Shown here: positions 26,163 through 35,136 of the stretch, piece by piece
Layout of the letters: the number at the start of each line of letters is the position of its first letter
How positions within the stretch are numbered: position 1 is the first letter of the stretch
Assembly (NCBI GenBank): GCA_031549085.1
Contig: JAVBQL010000026.1
Coordinates: 1-54,133, forward strand
Direction of reading: 5' to 3'
Source of the DNA: JAVBQL01 sp031549085
GTDB lineage: Bacteria; Spirochaetota; GWE2-31-10; MWDO01
Length of the DNA: 54,133 bases
Position numbers and translations under genes: made by a program
The notes under the pieces: model-generated
The model's database searches: none
What the model was told of the DNA's origin: nothing
The model's input: only the letters and a program-made list of their open reading frames with translations

Positions 26163-27179
26163 TTGAAAAAAATATATTTTTTGTATATAGCTCTCATTAT
26201 ATCTCTACTCTTTTTACTTTCTGGATGTTATCCTCCTGTTATTCCTGAGGGTGATGATAAATATAGTGAGTATAGTCCAGAGAAAGCTGGAGTTGAGGTG
26301 TTATTAGATGAGATAATACCAATAAATATGCCAAATCCACCAGACTCTCCTCTCTTCTCTAAATGTGATACCTATATATATCTTTTTTTTGAAAACAAAA
26401 TATTAAAATTTGAGATCAACAATTTATCAACAATCCACAGTGAAATATCAATAGATCATAGTAGTGACCTATCAGTTGACACAACTATCTATAAATATGA
26501 GAGGTCGGGGATGATCACTCACAACAATAAAATAGTTTTGAATATTCACTTTAGCAAGATCGATGCAGTGGATTCCAAATTGACAAAATATTTGCAAATG
26601 GATAGAGATGGAAATAATAAAAAATTGGTAACCTTTAATGAGAGTGCAATTATATCATATACCCACTATAATGATTCAAATGGAAAAATTATGCTATTAA
26701 GCAGGCAAGATATTATACTTGAGTATACATATGATGAATCTATGGCAGAACCCTATACATTAGAAGAGACCTATGAGTGGGATGGCTCTATGGCATCTGT
26801 TAGAGGTATATTTAATGAGAATCTTTTCTATCATAGTTTTGATAGTTTTGGTGGATACACCTTTCACTTCTCTTATATGCCAGTTCCAACAGCTAACTAT
26901 ATAGAGAGTAGTGAAGATAGAGCCATAGCTCCTCCTGAAATTCTCTATATGCAGCCTTCACTCCCCCCTCCAACAGCCTATCTTTATATATATGAATATG
27001 ACTATACTACAAGCAGCAAACCTTCAAAATTGTTGAAAACAATTGATCTTGGCTATCTCAACATTTTTGAAGTATCTGATATTGCTATTGATGGTGAATA
27101 TATATGGGTACTGTCAAAAAGAACTCACAACAACACAATTGGAAATTATTTTAAAATAGTGAAAATAAAACCTTTATAA
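26163..27179 (+). CDS. Lipoprotein paralogue 1
   Basis: 338 residues. Lipoprotein signal KKIYFLYIALIISLLFLLSGC, so Cys at about 22. I do not recognise the mature part. It is beta-rich, with regular segments such as YIYLFFENKILKF, DLSVDTTIYKYE, KYLQMDRDGNNKKLVTF and IAIDGEYIWVLSK that read like a propeller or repeat of strands. Clearly paralogous to the next gene over its whole length (AGVE.LL; SVDT..Y.Y; TKYLQMD.DGNN; IDGE..W.LSK; K.KPL end). The TTG start has GGAG 6 bases upstream. The pair is enclosed by inverted family C repeats. Probably surface or periplasmic. Confidence 0.8.
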   Translation: MKKIYFLYIALIISLLFLLSGCYPPVIPEGDDKYSEYSPEKAGVEVLLDEIIPINMPNPPDSPLFSKCDTYIYLFFENKILKFEINNLSTIHSEISIDHSSDLSVDTTIYKYERSGMITHNNKIVLNIHFSKIDAVDSKLTKYLQMDRDGNNKKLVTFNESAIISYTHYNDSNGKIMLLSRQDIILEYTYDESMAEPYTLEETYEWDGSMASVRGIFNENLFYHSFDSFGGYTFHFSYMPVPTANYIESSEDRAIAPPEILYMQPSLPPPTAYLYIYEYDYTTSSKPSKLLKTIDLGYLNIFEVSDIAIDGEYIWVLSKRTHNNTIGNYFKIVKIKPL

Positions 27180-27213
27180 CTGCTATATTAAAATAGTTTA
27201 AGGAGAGAAAAAA

Positions 27214-28212
27214 TTGAAGAGAATATATCTTCTGCATCTACTACTAATTGTAGTTTTGTTACTATTATCTCTTGGATGTACTAATCTATTTACCACAACC
27301 ACCACTACCTCAACAAATCAATCTATTACTACAACTACAGAGTATGAAGTTGCATACTATAACCCAAATAGGGCTGGCGTTGAAGAGTTGTTAAATATAG
27401 AGGTGGCAATAGATAAAAATTCGCCATATAATGGGATCAACATATGCATTGATAAAAATCATATATATCTCTATTATAACAATAGAGTAGTAAAATTTGA
27501 CAGTGAAGATCTATCAAGCGACTATAGTGAAATTTTAATAAATTACTATGATGATCTATCTGTTGATACAAGATTGTATCGATATGTGGAGAGCAATATG
27601 GCTATTAACAATAGTAAGATAGTTATGATTTTTAATTTTATTGATATAGAGGTTTCAAGCTCTAAATTTACAAAATATTTGCAGATGGATAGTGATGGTA
27701 ATAATAGGCAGCTACTAAATTGTTTCAATGAGGCAGGTTATATAAGATCTATTGAGTATAATGCAATTGATGATAAACTTATGTTGTTTGATAAATATGG
27801 TGATAGTAATAGCTCTTTTAAAGTATTTGAATATTCATATTCATATAATAGTTCTACAGAAACCTATACTTATAACGGCAATTATTATTGGAGCGCACAC
27901 CAAATAGGTATGGCATACCACTCAGATTATAAATTTGGATTTAATGGAGATATTGTCTATATTTTCTGCACCAAACTTAGAGAGAACAGTAATGAATATG
28001 TACAATTCCTATCAAAATATGGATATAACTACTCTAACAACTATATAAACTGCTCATCTTTGCTTAAAGATATCTCTTTAAGATATCTCGACTTTAGTGG
28101 AAATAGCTTATCAAGCTTTACTATTGATGGAGAATGCTTATGGCTATTATCAAAGGGACACTGGAGCAATGCAGGATATCGCTACCAAATATTGAAAGTA
28201 AAACCTTTGTAG
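27214..28212 (+). CDS. Lipoprotein paralogue 2
   Basis: 332 residues. Lipoprotein signal ending LLLSLGC, followed by a Thr-rich linker (TTTTTTSTNQSITTTTEYE). The mature region follows the same plan as the preceding gene (NPNRAGVEELL, DLSVDTRLYRYVESNM, FTKYLQMDSDGNNRQL, FTIDGECLWLLSKG, ending KVKPL). Like its neighbour it starts at TTG, here with a strong AAGGAGAG site. The 34-base gap indicates co-transcription after tandem duplication. Function is unknown; the Thr-rich spacer suggests it stands off the membrane. Confidence 0.8.
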   Translation: MKRIYLLHLLLIVVLLLLSLGCTNLFTTTTTTSTNQSITTTTEYEVAYYNPNRAGVEELLNIEVAIDKNSPYNGINICIDKNHIYLYYNNRVVKFDSEDLSSDYSEILINYYDDLSVDTRLYRYVESNMAINNSKIVMIFNFIDIEVSSSKFTKYLQMDSDGNNRQLLNCFNEAGYIRSIEYNAIDDKLMLFDKYGDSNSSFKVFEYSYSYNSSTETYTYNGNYYWSAHQIGMAYHSDYKFGFNGDIVYIFCTKLRENSNEYVQFLSKYGYNYSNNYINCSSLLKDISLRYLDFSGNSLSSFTIDGECLWLLSKGHWSNAGYRYQILKVKPL

Positions 28213-28214
28213 AA

Positions 28215-28290
28215 CTGTTTAATCCTAACAGTTAATATAAAAAAATCAATATCTTTTTTTTAGAAAATATTTATTAAAAAGGACGTGAGA
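28215..28290 (+). repeat. Repeat family C, copy 4
   Basis: TTTAATCCTAACAGT, then AAAAATCAATATC, a T-rich stretch, AAAATATTTATT and AAAAAGGACGTGAG. It is the inverted partner of 25824-25905 and begins 3 bases after the stop of lipoprotein 2. Confidence 0.65.
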
Positions 28291-28291
28291 T

Positions 28292-29839
28292 CTAAAAGAG
28301 ATCATTAAACTTTATGACAATCTCCATCTCTGGCGCTTGGTTCATAATCGTCTTTATCATATTGACACCAATATCAATTCTTAAAATAAAGTTTAGGAAA
28401 TATGGATAGAATCTCACCCCTCCACCCAATGTTATTGCTGGAATTATATAGTAATTGTCAACAAGTTGCTGTTTGAAAGATTTTGATGGAGTACGACTCT
28501 CATTAATAAAATCATCATTAAGATAGTAATCATAATTCTCGATTGTGAAACCGCCATCAGCAAACAAAGCAAAGTGCAAAAGAAACTTTGCATCTTTAGG
28601 CAAGTCATTACCAACTGCCTGCTTAATATTTACATCAATTAGAGGAATAAGAAGCTCCAAGTTTCCTAAAACTGCAAAGAACCCTGTTAGATCTTCACCT
28701 GTAAAACCTCTTATAAATGGATCGCCAGAGTAATTTATACTTGTATTATAGTTTGCACCAATTATAAATCTAGCTCTAACTGCAAATTCTCTAAATAGCT
28801 TCTTTGTAATTTGATCCTCTATCTTTGACTCAAAAGAGAATGATGGTCTACCTGTTGTATTGTAATATGGAATAATAAATTTCGTTTTAACTGATAGATC
28901 GTTTCCAGTGACTATAGTTGATGTCTGTTTTGTCTTCTGCCACCTTCCACCAAGCCCAATATTAATAGATGAAAAATCTGTATTAAGGGATCTGTTGTCA
29001 ACAAAATATTTACTGTCATCACTGTCATATACAAAATCAGCAACTGCAAAGTTATGCTGATAAAAATTTTCAACAAAACCATTAATGTTTATATCAAAAA
29101 ATGGTACTCGAATATCTCCACCAAGTAGGAAGTGCAGCCCCAAAGAGTTATAGTTGGTCACCCCCATTGAAAATTTTTGGCCAAACCCATTAAACATCTT
29201 TGCAACAGTGTTATCCGAATTAAAACCTTTTGCCGCCTCATAGAGAGGGGTCGTGTCAAAAAATGACAAAGTAGAAAAAAATGTCAATCTATTTTTTAGA
29301 ATGGGAGGAATAAACTCAAAATGTATATGTTGATAAAATGCACCGAGCTGTGCAATAGATGTTGCAAAAGCTAATGAGACATTACTATTGTCAATATTGT
29401 CATAGGCATACAGAAAACCTATTCCAAATGAGTTGTTATTTTTGGCAGAGATATCATAAGAGGAGCTGCTAAGGTTAAAATTTGAGACCTTTATACCATC
29501 ATAGCCTGCAAAAATATGGGGAAACCAAGATTGTATATTTACATTCCTCTTCATTCCATATTGGTCTATCTCATCTACATAGAAGAGAATCTTTTTTCGC
29601 CACATCAAAGATTCTACATAATTTCTTGATTGATAATACCAGCTCTTCTTCTCATAAAGGTCATCACCACTGTCAATGGTAAGACTATTTTTTATGTAGT
29701 CTGGAATATCTTTAAGCTCACCCTTATTATTTTTTTGAGGACTCTTTGCTGAAGAATCATCTGAGTTATCATTAATAGAATAGAGAGAGCTTAATGAAAA
29801 AAATATGAATATAAAAAATACTATTATCTTACTCTTCAA
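28292..29839 (-). CDS. Outer-membrane beta-barrel, Omp85-like without POTRA
   Basis: Secreted barrel protein of about 515-520 residues with a signal peptide (LKSKIIVFFIFIFFSLSSLYS). It ends with aromatic KFNDLF, as outer-membrane barrels do. The C-terminal half resembles the Omp85/surface-antigen barrel: PFIRGFTGEDLTGFFAVLGN near residue 380 (the RGF loop motif), then LELLIPL and LFADGGF. The region before it lacks any recognisable POTRA repeat but contains amphipathic strands (FGIGFLYAYDN, LSLAFATS-like), suggesting a patatin-less, POTRA-less member. The start is either TTG 29839 (GGAT 11 bases upstream, used here) or TTG 29854. It converges with the lipoprotein pair. It implies a diderm cell. 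Confidence 0.7.
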   Translation of the reverse strand: MKSKIIVFFIFIFFSLSSLYSINDNSDDSSAKSPQKNNKGELKDIPDYIKNSLTIDSGDDLYEKKSWYYQSRNYVESLMWRKKILFYVDEIDQYGMKRNVNIQSWFPHIFAGYDGIKVSNFNLSSSSYDISAKNNNSFGIGFLYAYDNIDNSNVSLAFATSIAQLGAFYQHIHFEFIPPILKNRLTFFSTLSFFDTTPLYEAAKGFNSDNTVAKMFNGFGQKFSMGVTNYNSLGLHFLLGGDIRVPFFDININGFVENFYQHNFAVADFVYDSDDSKYFVDNRSLNTDFSSINIGLGGRWQKTKQTSTIVTGNDLSVKTKFIIPYYNTTGRPSFSFESKIEDQITKKLFREFAVRARFIIGANYNTSINYSGDPFIRGFTGEDLTGFFAVLGNLELLIPLIDVNIKQAVGNDLPKDAKFLLHFALFADGGFTIENYDYYLNDDFINESRTPSKSFKQQLVDNYYIIPAITLGGGVRFYPYFLNFILRIDIGVNMIKTIMNQAPEMEIVIKFNDLF

Positions 29840-29922
29840 TTTACTACTATCCAAAAATAAATATATCTAAATCAACTTACAAGGTCCATTATGGAATCCC
29901 TATAATATATAAAAAATCTATT

Positions 29923-31224
29923 TTAAACAAGGTTTTTCGGCAAAAAAGCTAAAAATGGTGCAACTATATAGAATGAACCAACAATAAGAAGCGGCTCTTT
30001 AGTCTCAAGAGCAAATTGAAAAGCCTCTCTGCTATTATCTATAAAATTAACCTCTTTAAAATAGAGCCTTGCATTCTTAAGAAGAGAGTCTATATCACCC
30101 TCTTTTTCACCAGATATATTTGTAACTATAACATCTTTAGCAACCTTTTTTAACCCTTTAAGTATCCTCTTATAATCCTTGTTTTTTGCAACACCAATAA
30201 GCACTCTCCATTTCACGTTTTTGAACTTGCTTCTCAAAGAGGAGACAAGCTTGTCAATGGAGTCTCCATTATGAGCAACATCGACTATAATGAGTGGATC
30301 TTTAGAGATGATCTCAGCTCTTCCTCTGATATTAAAAACGTAGTCTCTATTGCTGACTAAACTATTTAAAAAAGAGCTATCAATAGTTGATACTGCTAAT
30401 AGTGATGATGCAAAATTATAGAGCTGATGTTTACCAAATAAATTTATCGAGTTGTTGCTGACCCTTTTTCCATCTATTATAAAGTCAAAATATTGCCTAT
30501 CAAAATCCTCTCTCTTTTCTATTATCTTAACAATTTTTTCTGCTTCATAGAGTTTACTATTTTTCTCTTTTGCAATCTTTTTGATAACAGCTTTTGCTTG
30601 ACAGAATGGCTGTTTAGATAGAATTATAGGAACACCCTCTTTTATAATTCCACCCTTCTCAGATGCTATCTTCTCTATACTATTCCCCAAAATATCCATA
30701 TGATCATAACTGATAGATGTGATTACGGAAAGAACAGGTTTTATAACATTAGTAGAATCAAGCCTTCCGCCAAGTCCAGACTCTATTACCATATAATCTG
30801 TCTTTTTTTCCAATGAGAAGAGAAGAAACATTATAAATAGAAACTCAAAGGTGGTAAGAACAATATTACTATTATTGGAAACCTCTTTTATATAGTTTGT
30901 TAGCTCAACAAATTTACTATCTTCTATTGGAATCAAATTGCTGGTTATTCTCTCATTGATTCTCTCTATATGAGGTGATGTAAATGTTGATATATTATAA
31001 TTAAGAGTTCTAAGCAGAGTTGAAACCATTGCTGCAGTAGAGCCCTTGCCCTTAGTCCCTGCGATATGTATACTCTTCATCTTGCTTTGAGGATTATCAA
31101 AAATATTAAGTGCTTTTTTGATGTTATCAAGGGAGTATTCAATTGCTCCCTTCTCCATCTTCTTTTCAAAATTGGTTAATGAATATATATAGTTTGTGGC
31201 ATCATTCATATGAGGGTTATTCAT
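29923..31224 (-). CDS. folC: Folylpolyglutamate synthase / dihydrofolate synthase
   Basis: Adds glutamate to folates (and probably to dihydropteroate). 433 residues with the Mur-ligase-like P-loop GTKGKGSTAAMVSTLL, the SPHIERINERI folate loop, MVIESGLGGRLDSTN, and the C-terminal domain DVAHNGDSIDKL. The start is ATG 31224, one base past the rnfB stop codon, with no Shine-Dalgarno sequence, so translation is probably coupled to rnfB. folC is not usually part of rnf operons; here it is the last cistron. Confidence 0.93.
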   Translation of the reverse strand: MNNPHMNDATNYIYSLTNFEKKMEKGAIEYSLDNIKKALNIFDNPQSKMKSIHIAGTKGKGSTAAMVSTLLRTLNYNISTFTSPHIERINERITSNLIPIEDSKFVELTNYIKEVSNNSNIVLTTFEFLFIMFLLFSLEKKTDYMVIESGLGGRLDSTNVIKPVLSVITSISYDHMDILGNSIEKIASEKGGIIKEGVPIILSKQPFCQAKAVIKKIAKEKNSKLYEAEKIVKIIEKREDFDRQYFDFIIDGKRVSNNSINLFGKHQLYNFASSLLAVSTIDSSFLNSLVSNRDYVFNIRGRAEIISKDPLIIVDVAHNGDSIDKLVSSLRSKFKNVKWRVLIGVAKNKDYKRILKGLKKVAKDVIVTNISGEKEGDIDSLLKNARLYFKEVNFIDNSREAFQFALETKEPLLIVGSFYIVAPFLAFLPKNLV

Positions 31225-31225
31225 A

Positions 31226-32041
31226 TTATAGTATTGGAGTGATTACCTTCACTGGACACTTGGCTGCTGTCTCTGTCAAATTATTTTTATTATTATATTT
31301 TACAACAGCTAAATCATTATCCATTACGAGTCTATTATCATCTTTTAAAAATTTTGTACATATATCACAGCCAATACACCCTTTTTTGCAGTTCTTTCTA
31401 ACAACTGCTCCCTTATCATGGCTGGAACATGCAACATAAAAGCCACCATTAATCGGCACCATCTTAATTACGTTTGTTGGGCAGACTTTCGTACATTTTT
31501 CACAGGAGATACACAGGTTTTCATCAACAATAACTCTGCCTATTGAACTTATAGATATAGCATTTACTGGACAAACCTTCGCACAATTTCCTCTTGCAAC
31601 ACATGCAAACTTACAGAGTCTGTCTCCATTTCTAATTGCATAGACTGTAAAGCAGTCATTTCCTATATCAAGCTCAAAATCTTTCTTTGTAGATAGGTCG
31701 TCACCAGCACAAAAGACCCTTGCTATTTTTTTGACAGATTTTCCATCACTCTTTCTATTTGTAATATCTGATATTGCATCAATAACTTCATCTGAACCAG
31801 GAGCACAAAGAGAGATGCTCTCCCCCTTCTCTTCAATTGCAGCGGCATATGCCAAACAGCCCGGGTAGCCGCAGCCCCCGCAATTAAGCTTTGGCAGAAC
31901 CTCAAATATTCTATTTTTTAGCGAACCATCATCTTCTACTTTAAAAAGAGAGCTAAAAAAAGAGAGGCCAAAGCCAAAAATAAAACCCAATAGAGTTAAA
32001 ACTACTATACCTAAAATAGCCATTAAAATAGACATCATCAA
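31226..32041 (-). CDS. rnfB: Rnf complex subunit RnfB (ferredoxin-type)
   Basis: Receives electrons from reduced ferredoxin for the Rnf pump. 271 residues: one N-terminal membrane helix (AILGIVVLTLLGFIFGFGLS), the [4Fe-4S] motif NCGGCGYPGCLAYA plus a later C (LCAPG), then ferredoxin-like clusters CKFACVARGNCAKVCP and CISCEKCTKVCP, and a further Cys group CKKGCIGCDICTKF. The C-terminal Cys-rich extension is longer than in proteobacterial RnfB, as in many anaerobes. It lies 12 bases after rnfA and is coupled to folC. Confidence 0.94.
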   Translation of the reverse strand: MMMSILMAILGIVVLTLLGFIFGFGLSFFSSLFKVEDDGSLKNRIFEVLPKLNCGGCGYPGCLAYAAAIEEKGESISLCAPGSDEVIDAISDITNRKSDGKSVKKIARVFCAGDDLSTKKDFELDIGNDCFTVYAIRNGDRLCKFACVARGNCAKVCPVNAISISSIGRVIVDENLCISCEKCTKVCPTNVIKMVPINGGFYVACSSHDKGAVVRKNCKKGCIGCDICTKFLKDDNRLVMDNDLAVVKYNNKNNLTETAAKCPVKVITPIL

Positions 32042-32053
32042 AATCCAAAAAAA

Positions 32054-32641
32054 TTATTTAATAAAATCTAACATAGTTTTATCAAATGCCAAAAAGGCCA
32101 ATGCAATAATTCCTGCAGAAATAAATGCAATCGGAAGCCCCCTTAAAGAGTCTGGCACATCTGATAATTCCAATCTCTCTCTTATTACAGCAAGTAAAAA
32201 GAGAGCAAGCATAAAACCCAATCCGCCAAAAAATCCATTCAATATTGAACTAATTAAATTATAATTTTTGTTAATATTTATAACAGCAACACCCAAAACA
32301 GCACAGTTTGTTGTAATTAATGGAAGATAGATCCCCAAAGCATTATATAGATTTGGTATCTTTTTTCTCATTATCATCTCAACCAATTGAACAAGCACGG
32401 CTATAACTATAATAAACAGTATCGTTTTTAAGAAAATGAAATTTGGAAACAGAAAAACTTTATACAGTATAAATGTTACCAAGCTTGCAAGTGTCATTAC
32501 AAATGTAACGGCCAACCCCATACCAACAACAGAATCTATATTTTTACTTACCCCTATAAAAGGACATATTCCCAAAAATTGAGAGAGAACGAAGTTGTTT
32601 ACCAAAATAGAACCAAGCGCTATTACTATAAAATCTCTCAT
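32054..32641 (-). CDS. rnfA: Rnf complex subunit RnfA
   Basis: Integral membrane subunit, 195 residues and six predicted helices. The characteristic NNFVLSQFLGICPFIGVS near the N-terminus and TTNCAVLGVAVININKNY are present, each with a conserved Cys that in this family helps ligate the intramembrane iron-sulfur centre with RnfE. It is the topologically inverted homologue of RnfE and lies 3 bases from it. Confidence 0.95.
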   Translation of the reverse strand: MRDFIVIALGSILVNNFVLSQFLGICPFIGVSKNIDSVVGMGLAVTFVMTLASLVTFILYKVFLFPNFIFLKTILFIIVIAVLVQLVEMIMRKKIPNLYNALGIYLPLITTNCAVLGVAVININKNYNLISSILNGFFGGLGFMLALFLLAVIRERLELSDVPDSLRGLPIAFISAGIIALAFLAFDKTMLDFIK

Positions 32642-32644
32642 AAA

Positions 32645-33337
32645 TTATGCTCCCCTACTCTTTTTGCTTGCTATATTTTTTAGCTTATTTATCACCGCAA
32701 GCAGAAATCCTAAAACAAAAAAACCACCAGCAGGCAAAATAAGTATCATAGCCCCAGAATAGATCTCTCTGTTTTTTCCAAAGATATCCAAAGTTATTGC
32801 CCCATCTTTAAAAAACGGAATCGAAATTGTTCCAAGTCCAAAGTCAGTAAAGCTAAAGGCACCTGTTGCAAAAAGCTCCCTTATAAAACTGATGGTAAGA
32901 AGTCCAAAAGTAAAACCTAAGCCCATGCCAATGGCATCCATTATTGATGGTAAAACAGATTTTTTGCTTGCAAACGCCTCTGCTCTTCCAAGTATAATAC
33001 AGTTTACCACTATAAGCTGTACATAGACACCAAGTGTCTTTGAGAGGTCTGGAAGTAGAGCTTTTAAAGAGAGCTCAATCACTGTAACAAATGTTGCAAT
33101 TATTACTATATATGCTGGAATTCTAATTTCATCAGGAATAAATTTTTTCAAAAGTGATATAAGTGTATTTGAACCAATCAATACTATTGTTGTCGCCAAA
33201 CCCATCCCAATTGCACTTGCAACAGATGTTGTAACCGCAAGTGTTGGACACATACCTAAAATTAGAGCAAAAACTGGATTCTCTATAAGAAAACCCTTTG
33301 TTAATTCGGAAACTAAAGATCTCTCTTTTACACTCAT
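32645..33337 (-). CDS. rnfE: Rnf complex subunit RnfE
   Basis: Integral membrane partner of RnfA, 230 residues. The conserved Cys regions are NPVFALILGMCPTLAVT and LIVVNCIILGRAEAFAS. A hydrophilic loop (about 170-195) precedes the last helix. Spacing to rnfG and rnfA is 4 and 3 bases, so translation is tightly coupled. Confidence 0.94.
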   Translation of the reverse strand: MSVKERSLVSELTKGFLIENPVFALILGMCPTLAVTTSVASAIGMGLATTIVLIGSNTLISLLKKFIPDEIRIPAYIVIIATFVTVIELSLKALLPDLSKTLGVYVQLIVVNCIILGRAEAFASKKSVLPSIMDAIGMGLGFTFGLLTISFIRELFATGAFSFTDFGLGTISIPFFKDGAITLDIFGKNREIYSGAMILILPAGGFFVLGFLLAVINKLKNIASKKSRGA

Positions 33338-33341
33338 ATTT

Positions 33342-33977
33342 TTACTCCGTACTCATATCTGAAGATAGATCACCATCATGCAATTTTATCTCTCCATTAT
33401 TATAGTCAAAACTAACCTGTTTCGCTAGAAGATATATTGCCTCTTTTGCTGCTTTTGTTATTCCATTAAATGTGATTGTCGCTCCCGTGATGGCATCTCT
33501 CTCTTTTGGAGATAGCTGATCTTTTTTTTCTGGAAATGGCTTTGATGGGGTATTTGTCCCAATAAACTTTTGCATATAGCTATCCTCTTCTGCCTTCTTG
33601 CCTATTCTTGGAGTTTCACTGTTTGCTAATAGCTTCATATTTTTTATTGAGAGATCTTTTTGAAAACCTATAACAAGCTTCATCTCCCCTCCATAACCGC
33701 TTCCTGTTGTTGCAACTATATAGCCAATAAGTTCATTTCTGCTATCAAACACTCTATAATAGTAGGTATCTACATCGGTTTCAGAAAACATCCCCTTTTC
33801 AAAACGAAGTCCATCAGGGAACATATCTCTATTTGCCTCATTTTCCATCTTTTTTTCATATTCATCTATAGTATTCTTTGTTAAGAGGTTAGTTACAGTA
33901 AGAAGAAGTGTTGCAATAAAACATATAATAGTTAGCTTTACTGCAATAGTTATATGATTTTTCATTTCACTATTCAT
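33342..33977 (-). CDS. rnfG: Rnf complex subunit RnfG (covalent FMN)
   Basis: 211 residues: one N-terminal helix (IAVKLTIICFIATLLLTVTN) and a periplasmic FMN-binding domain. The flavinylation motif is in DAITGATITFNG, where FMN is attached by phosphoester to the second Thr of the S/T-G-A-T pattern. The covalent flavin transferase (ApbE) is needed but not encoded in the window. The gene is 3 bases after rnfD. Confidence 0.92.
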   Translation of the reverse strand: MNSEMKNHITIAVKLTIICFIATLLLTVTNLLTKNTIDEYEKKMENEANRDMFPDGLRFEKGMFSETDVDTYYYRVFDSRNELIGYIVATTGSGYGGEMKLVIGFQKDLSIKNMKLLANSETPRIGKKAEEDSYMQKFIGTNTPSKPFPEKKDQLSPKERDAITGATITFNGITKAAKEAIYLLAKQVSFDYNNGEIKLHDGDLSSDMSTE

Positions 33978-33980
33978 CTA

Positions 33981-35096
33981 TCAATTTTTCCTTTTATTCA
34001 CCCCAAGAGGAGTAACTTTAACAAACTTATCAATAACAGGTGCCATTATATTCATAAATATTATAGATAAACTCACCCCCTCAGGCAGCGAGTGAAACAT
34101 TCTTATAAGAATAGTTATCATTCCGCACCCAAAGGCAAATATCAATCTGCCTCTAAAGGTAACTGGTGTTGTAACCAAATCTGTTGCACAAAATATCGCA
34201 CCAAAAACAAGCCCACCACTCAACAGATGGAACAACGGGTCTCCAGCAAAGAAGCCAGCTCCATACTTAAGCCCATCAAAGCACCACGCAAAGAGCAGCA
34301 CAGTCCCAATAAAAACAAGCGGAATTTCGATATTGATTACTTTCTTATATATTAGAAGAAAACTTCCTATTATAAGAAGCAATATTGATACTTCTCCTAT
34401 ACAGCCAGCCTTCATTCCGAGGAAGAGATCCATATATGACAATGGGTGTCCATTTGAGTTTAGAATATCCATTGGACCAGTAAATAGTGGTGGAGTTGAT
34501 ACATTTGAAGTTATAAAATTGTTTCCATAATTTTCTGCAAGAAGTGTCTTTACTGAAGAGAGTGGGGTTGCTGTAGTAAGAACATCAACCGTTGTGGTTG
34601 CACCAGAGACACCACTTACACCCTTTAAGGCGGCGGCACTCTTCCAATTGAATGGCACAACCCATGTAGACATCTGCCTTGACCATGAGAAGAGGGCAAA
34701 AACCCTTGCTGTCATAGCAGGATTTGCAATATTATTTGCAAGTCCACCAAAGGCATGTTTCACCAGTGCAATTGCAAAGACTGCAGACAATATTGGAATA
34801 TAGAGCGGAATATTAGCAGGAAAATTGAGCCCCAAGATGAGTCCCGTTAAAAATGCAGAACCATCATCCAAAGTAACAGGCTTTCTTCTAATTTTAAAAA
34901 TCACAAACTCTGTAAGCATTGCAGAGACAATTGTTGCCGTTATTACTGCAAAGGCTGGTATTCCAAATATATATATTCCAAAAACAGATGTGGGAAGCAG
35001 ACAAAGACTAACCATCCACATTATATTTTTAGTTGAATCACTAGAGAGTGTATGGGGGTTATTAGAAACGATAAGTTTTGTTTGATTTTCTTCCAT
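33981..35096 (-). CDS. rnfD: Rnf complex subunit RnfD (covalent FMN)
   Basis: 371-residue integral membrane subunit, homologous to NqrB. It has eight to ten hydrophobic segments, conserved GLILGLNFPANIPLYIP and GGLANNIANPAMTARVF. The likely flavin-linked Thr is in VDVLTTATPL (cf. S/T-G-A-T-P-L). A hydrophilic stretch (about 180-230) follows. It lies 40 bases after rnfC, the only sizeable gap in the operon. Confidence 0.93.
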   Translation of the reverse strand: MEENQTKLIVSNNPHTLSSDSTKNIMWMVSLCLLPTSVFGIYIFGIPAFAVITATIVSAMLTEFVIFKIRRKPVTLDDGSAFLTGLILGLNFPANIPLYIPILSAVFAIALVKHAFGGLANNIANPAMTARVFALFSWSRQMSTWVVPFNWKSAAALKGVSGVSGATTTVDVLTTATPLSSVKTLLAENYGNNFITSNVSTPPLFTGPMDILNSNGHPLSYMDLFLGMKAGCIGEVSILLLIIGSFLLIYKKVINIEIPLVFIGTVLLFAWCFDGLKYGAGFFAGDPLFHLLSGGLVFGAIFCATDLVTTPVTFRGRLIFAFGCGMITILIRMFHSLPEGVSLSIIFMNIMAPVIDKFVKVTPLGVNKRKN

Positions 35097-35136
35097 AAAA
35101 AAGGATTTTCCTTTAGCTAAAATTGTTTTCTTTCTA

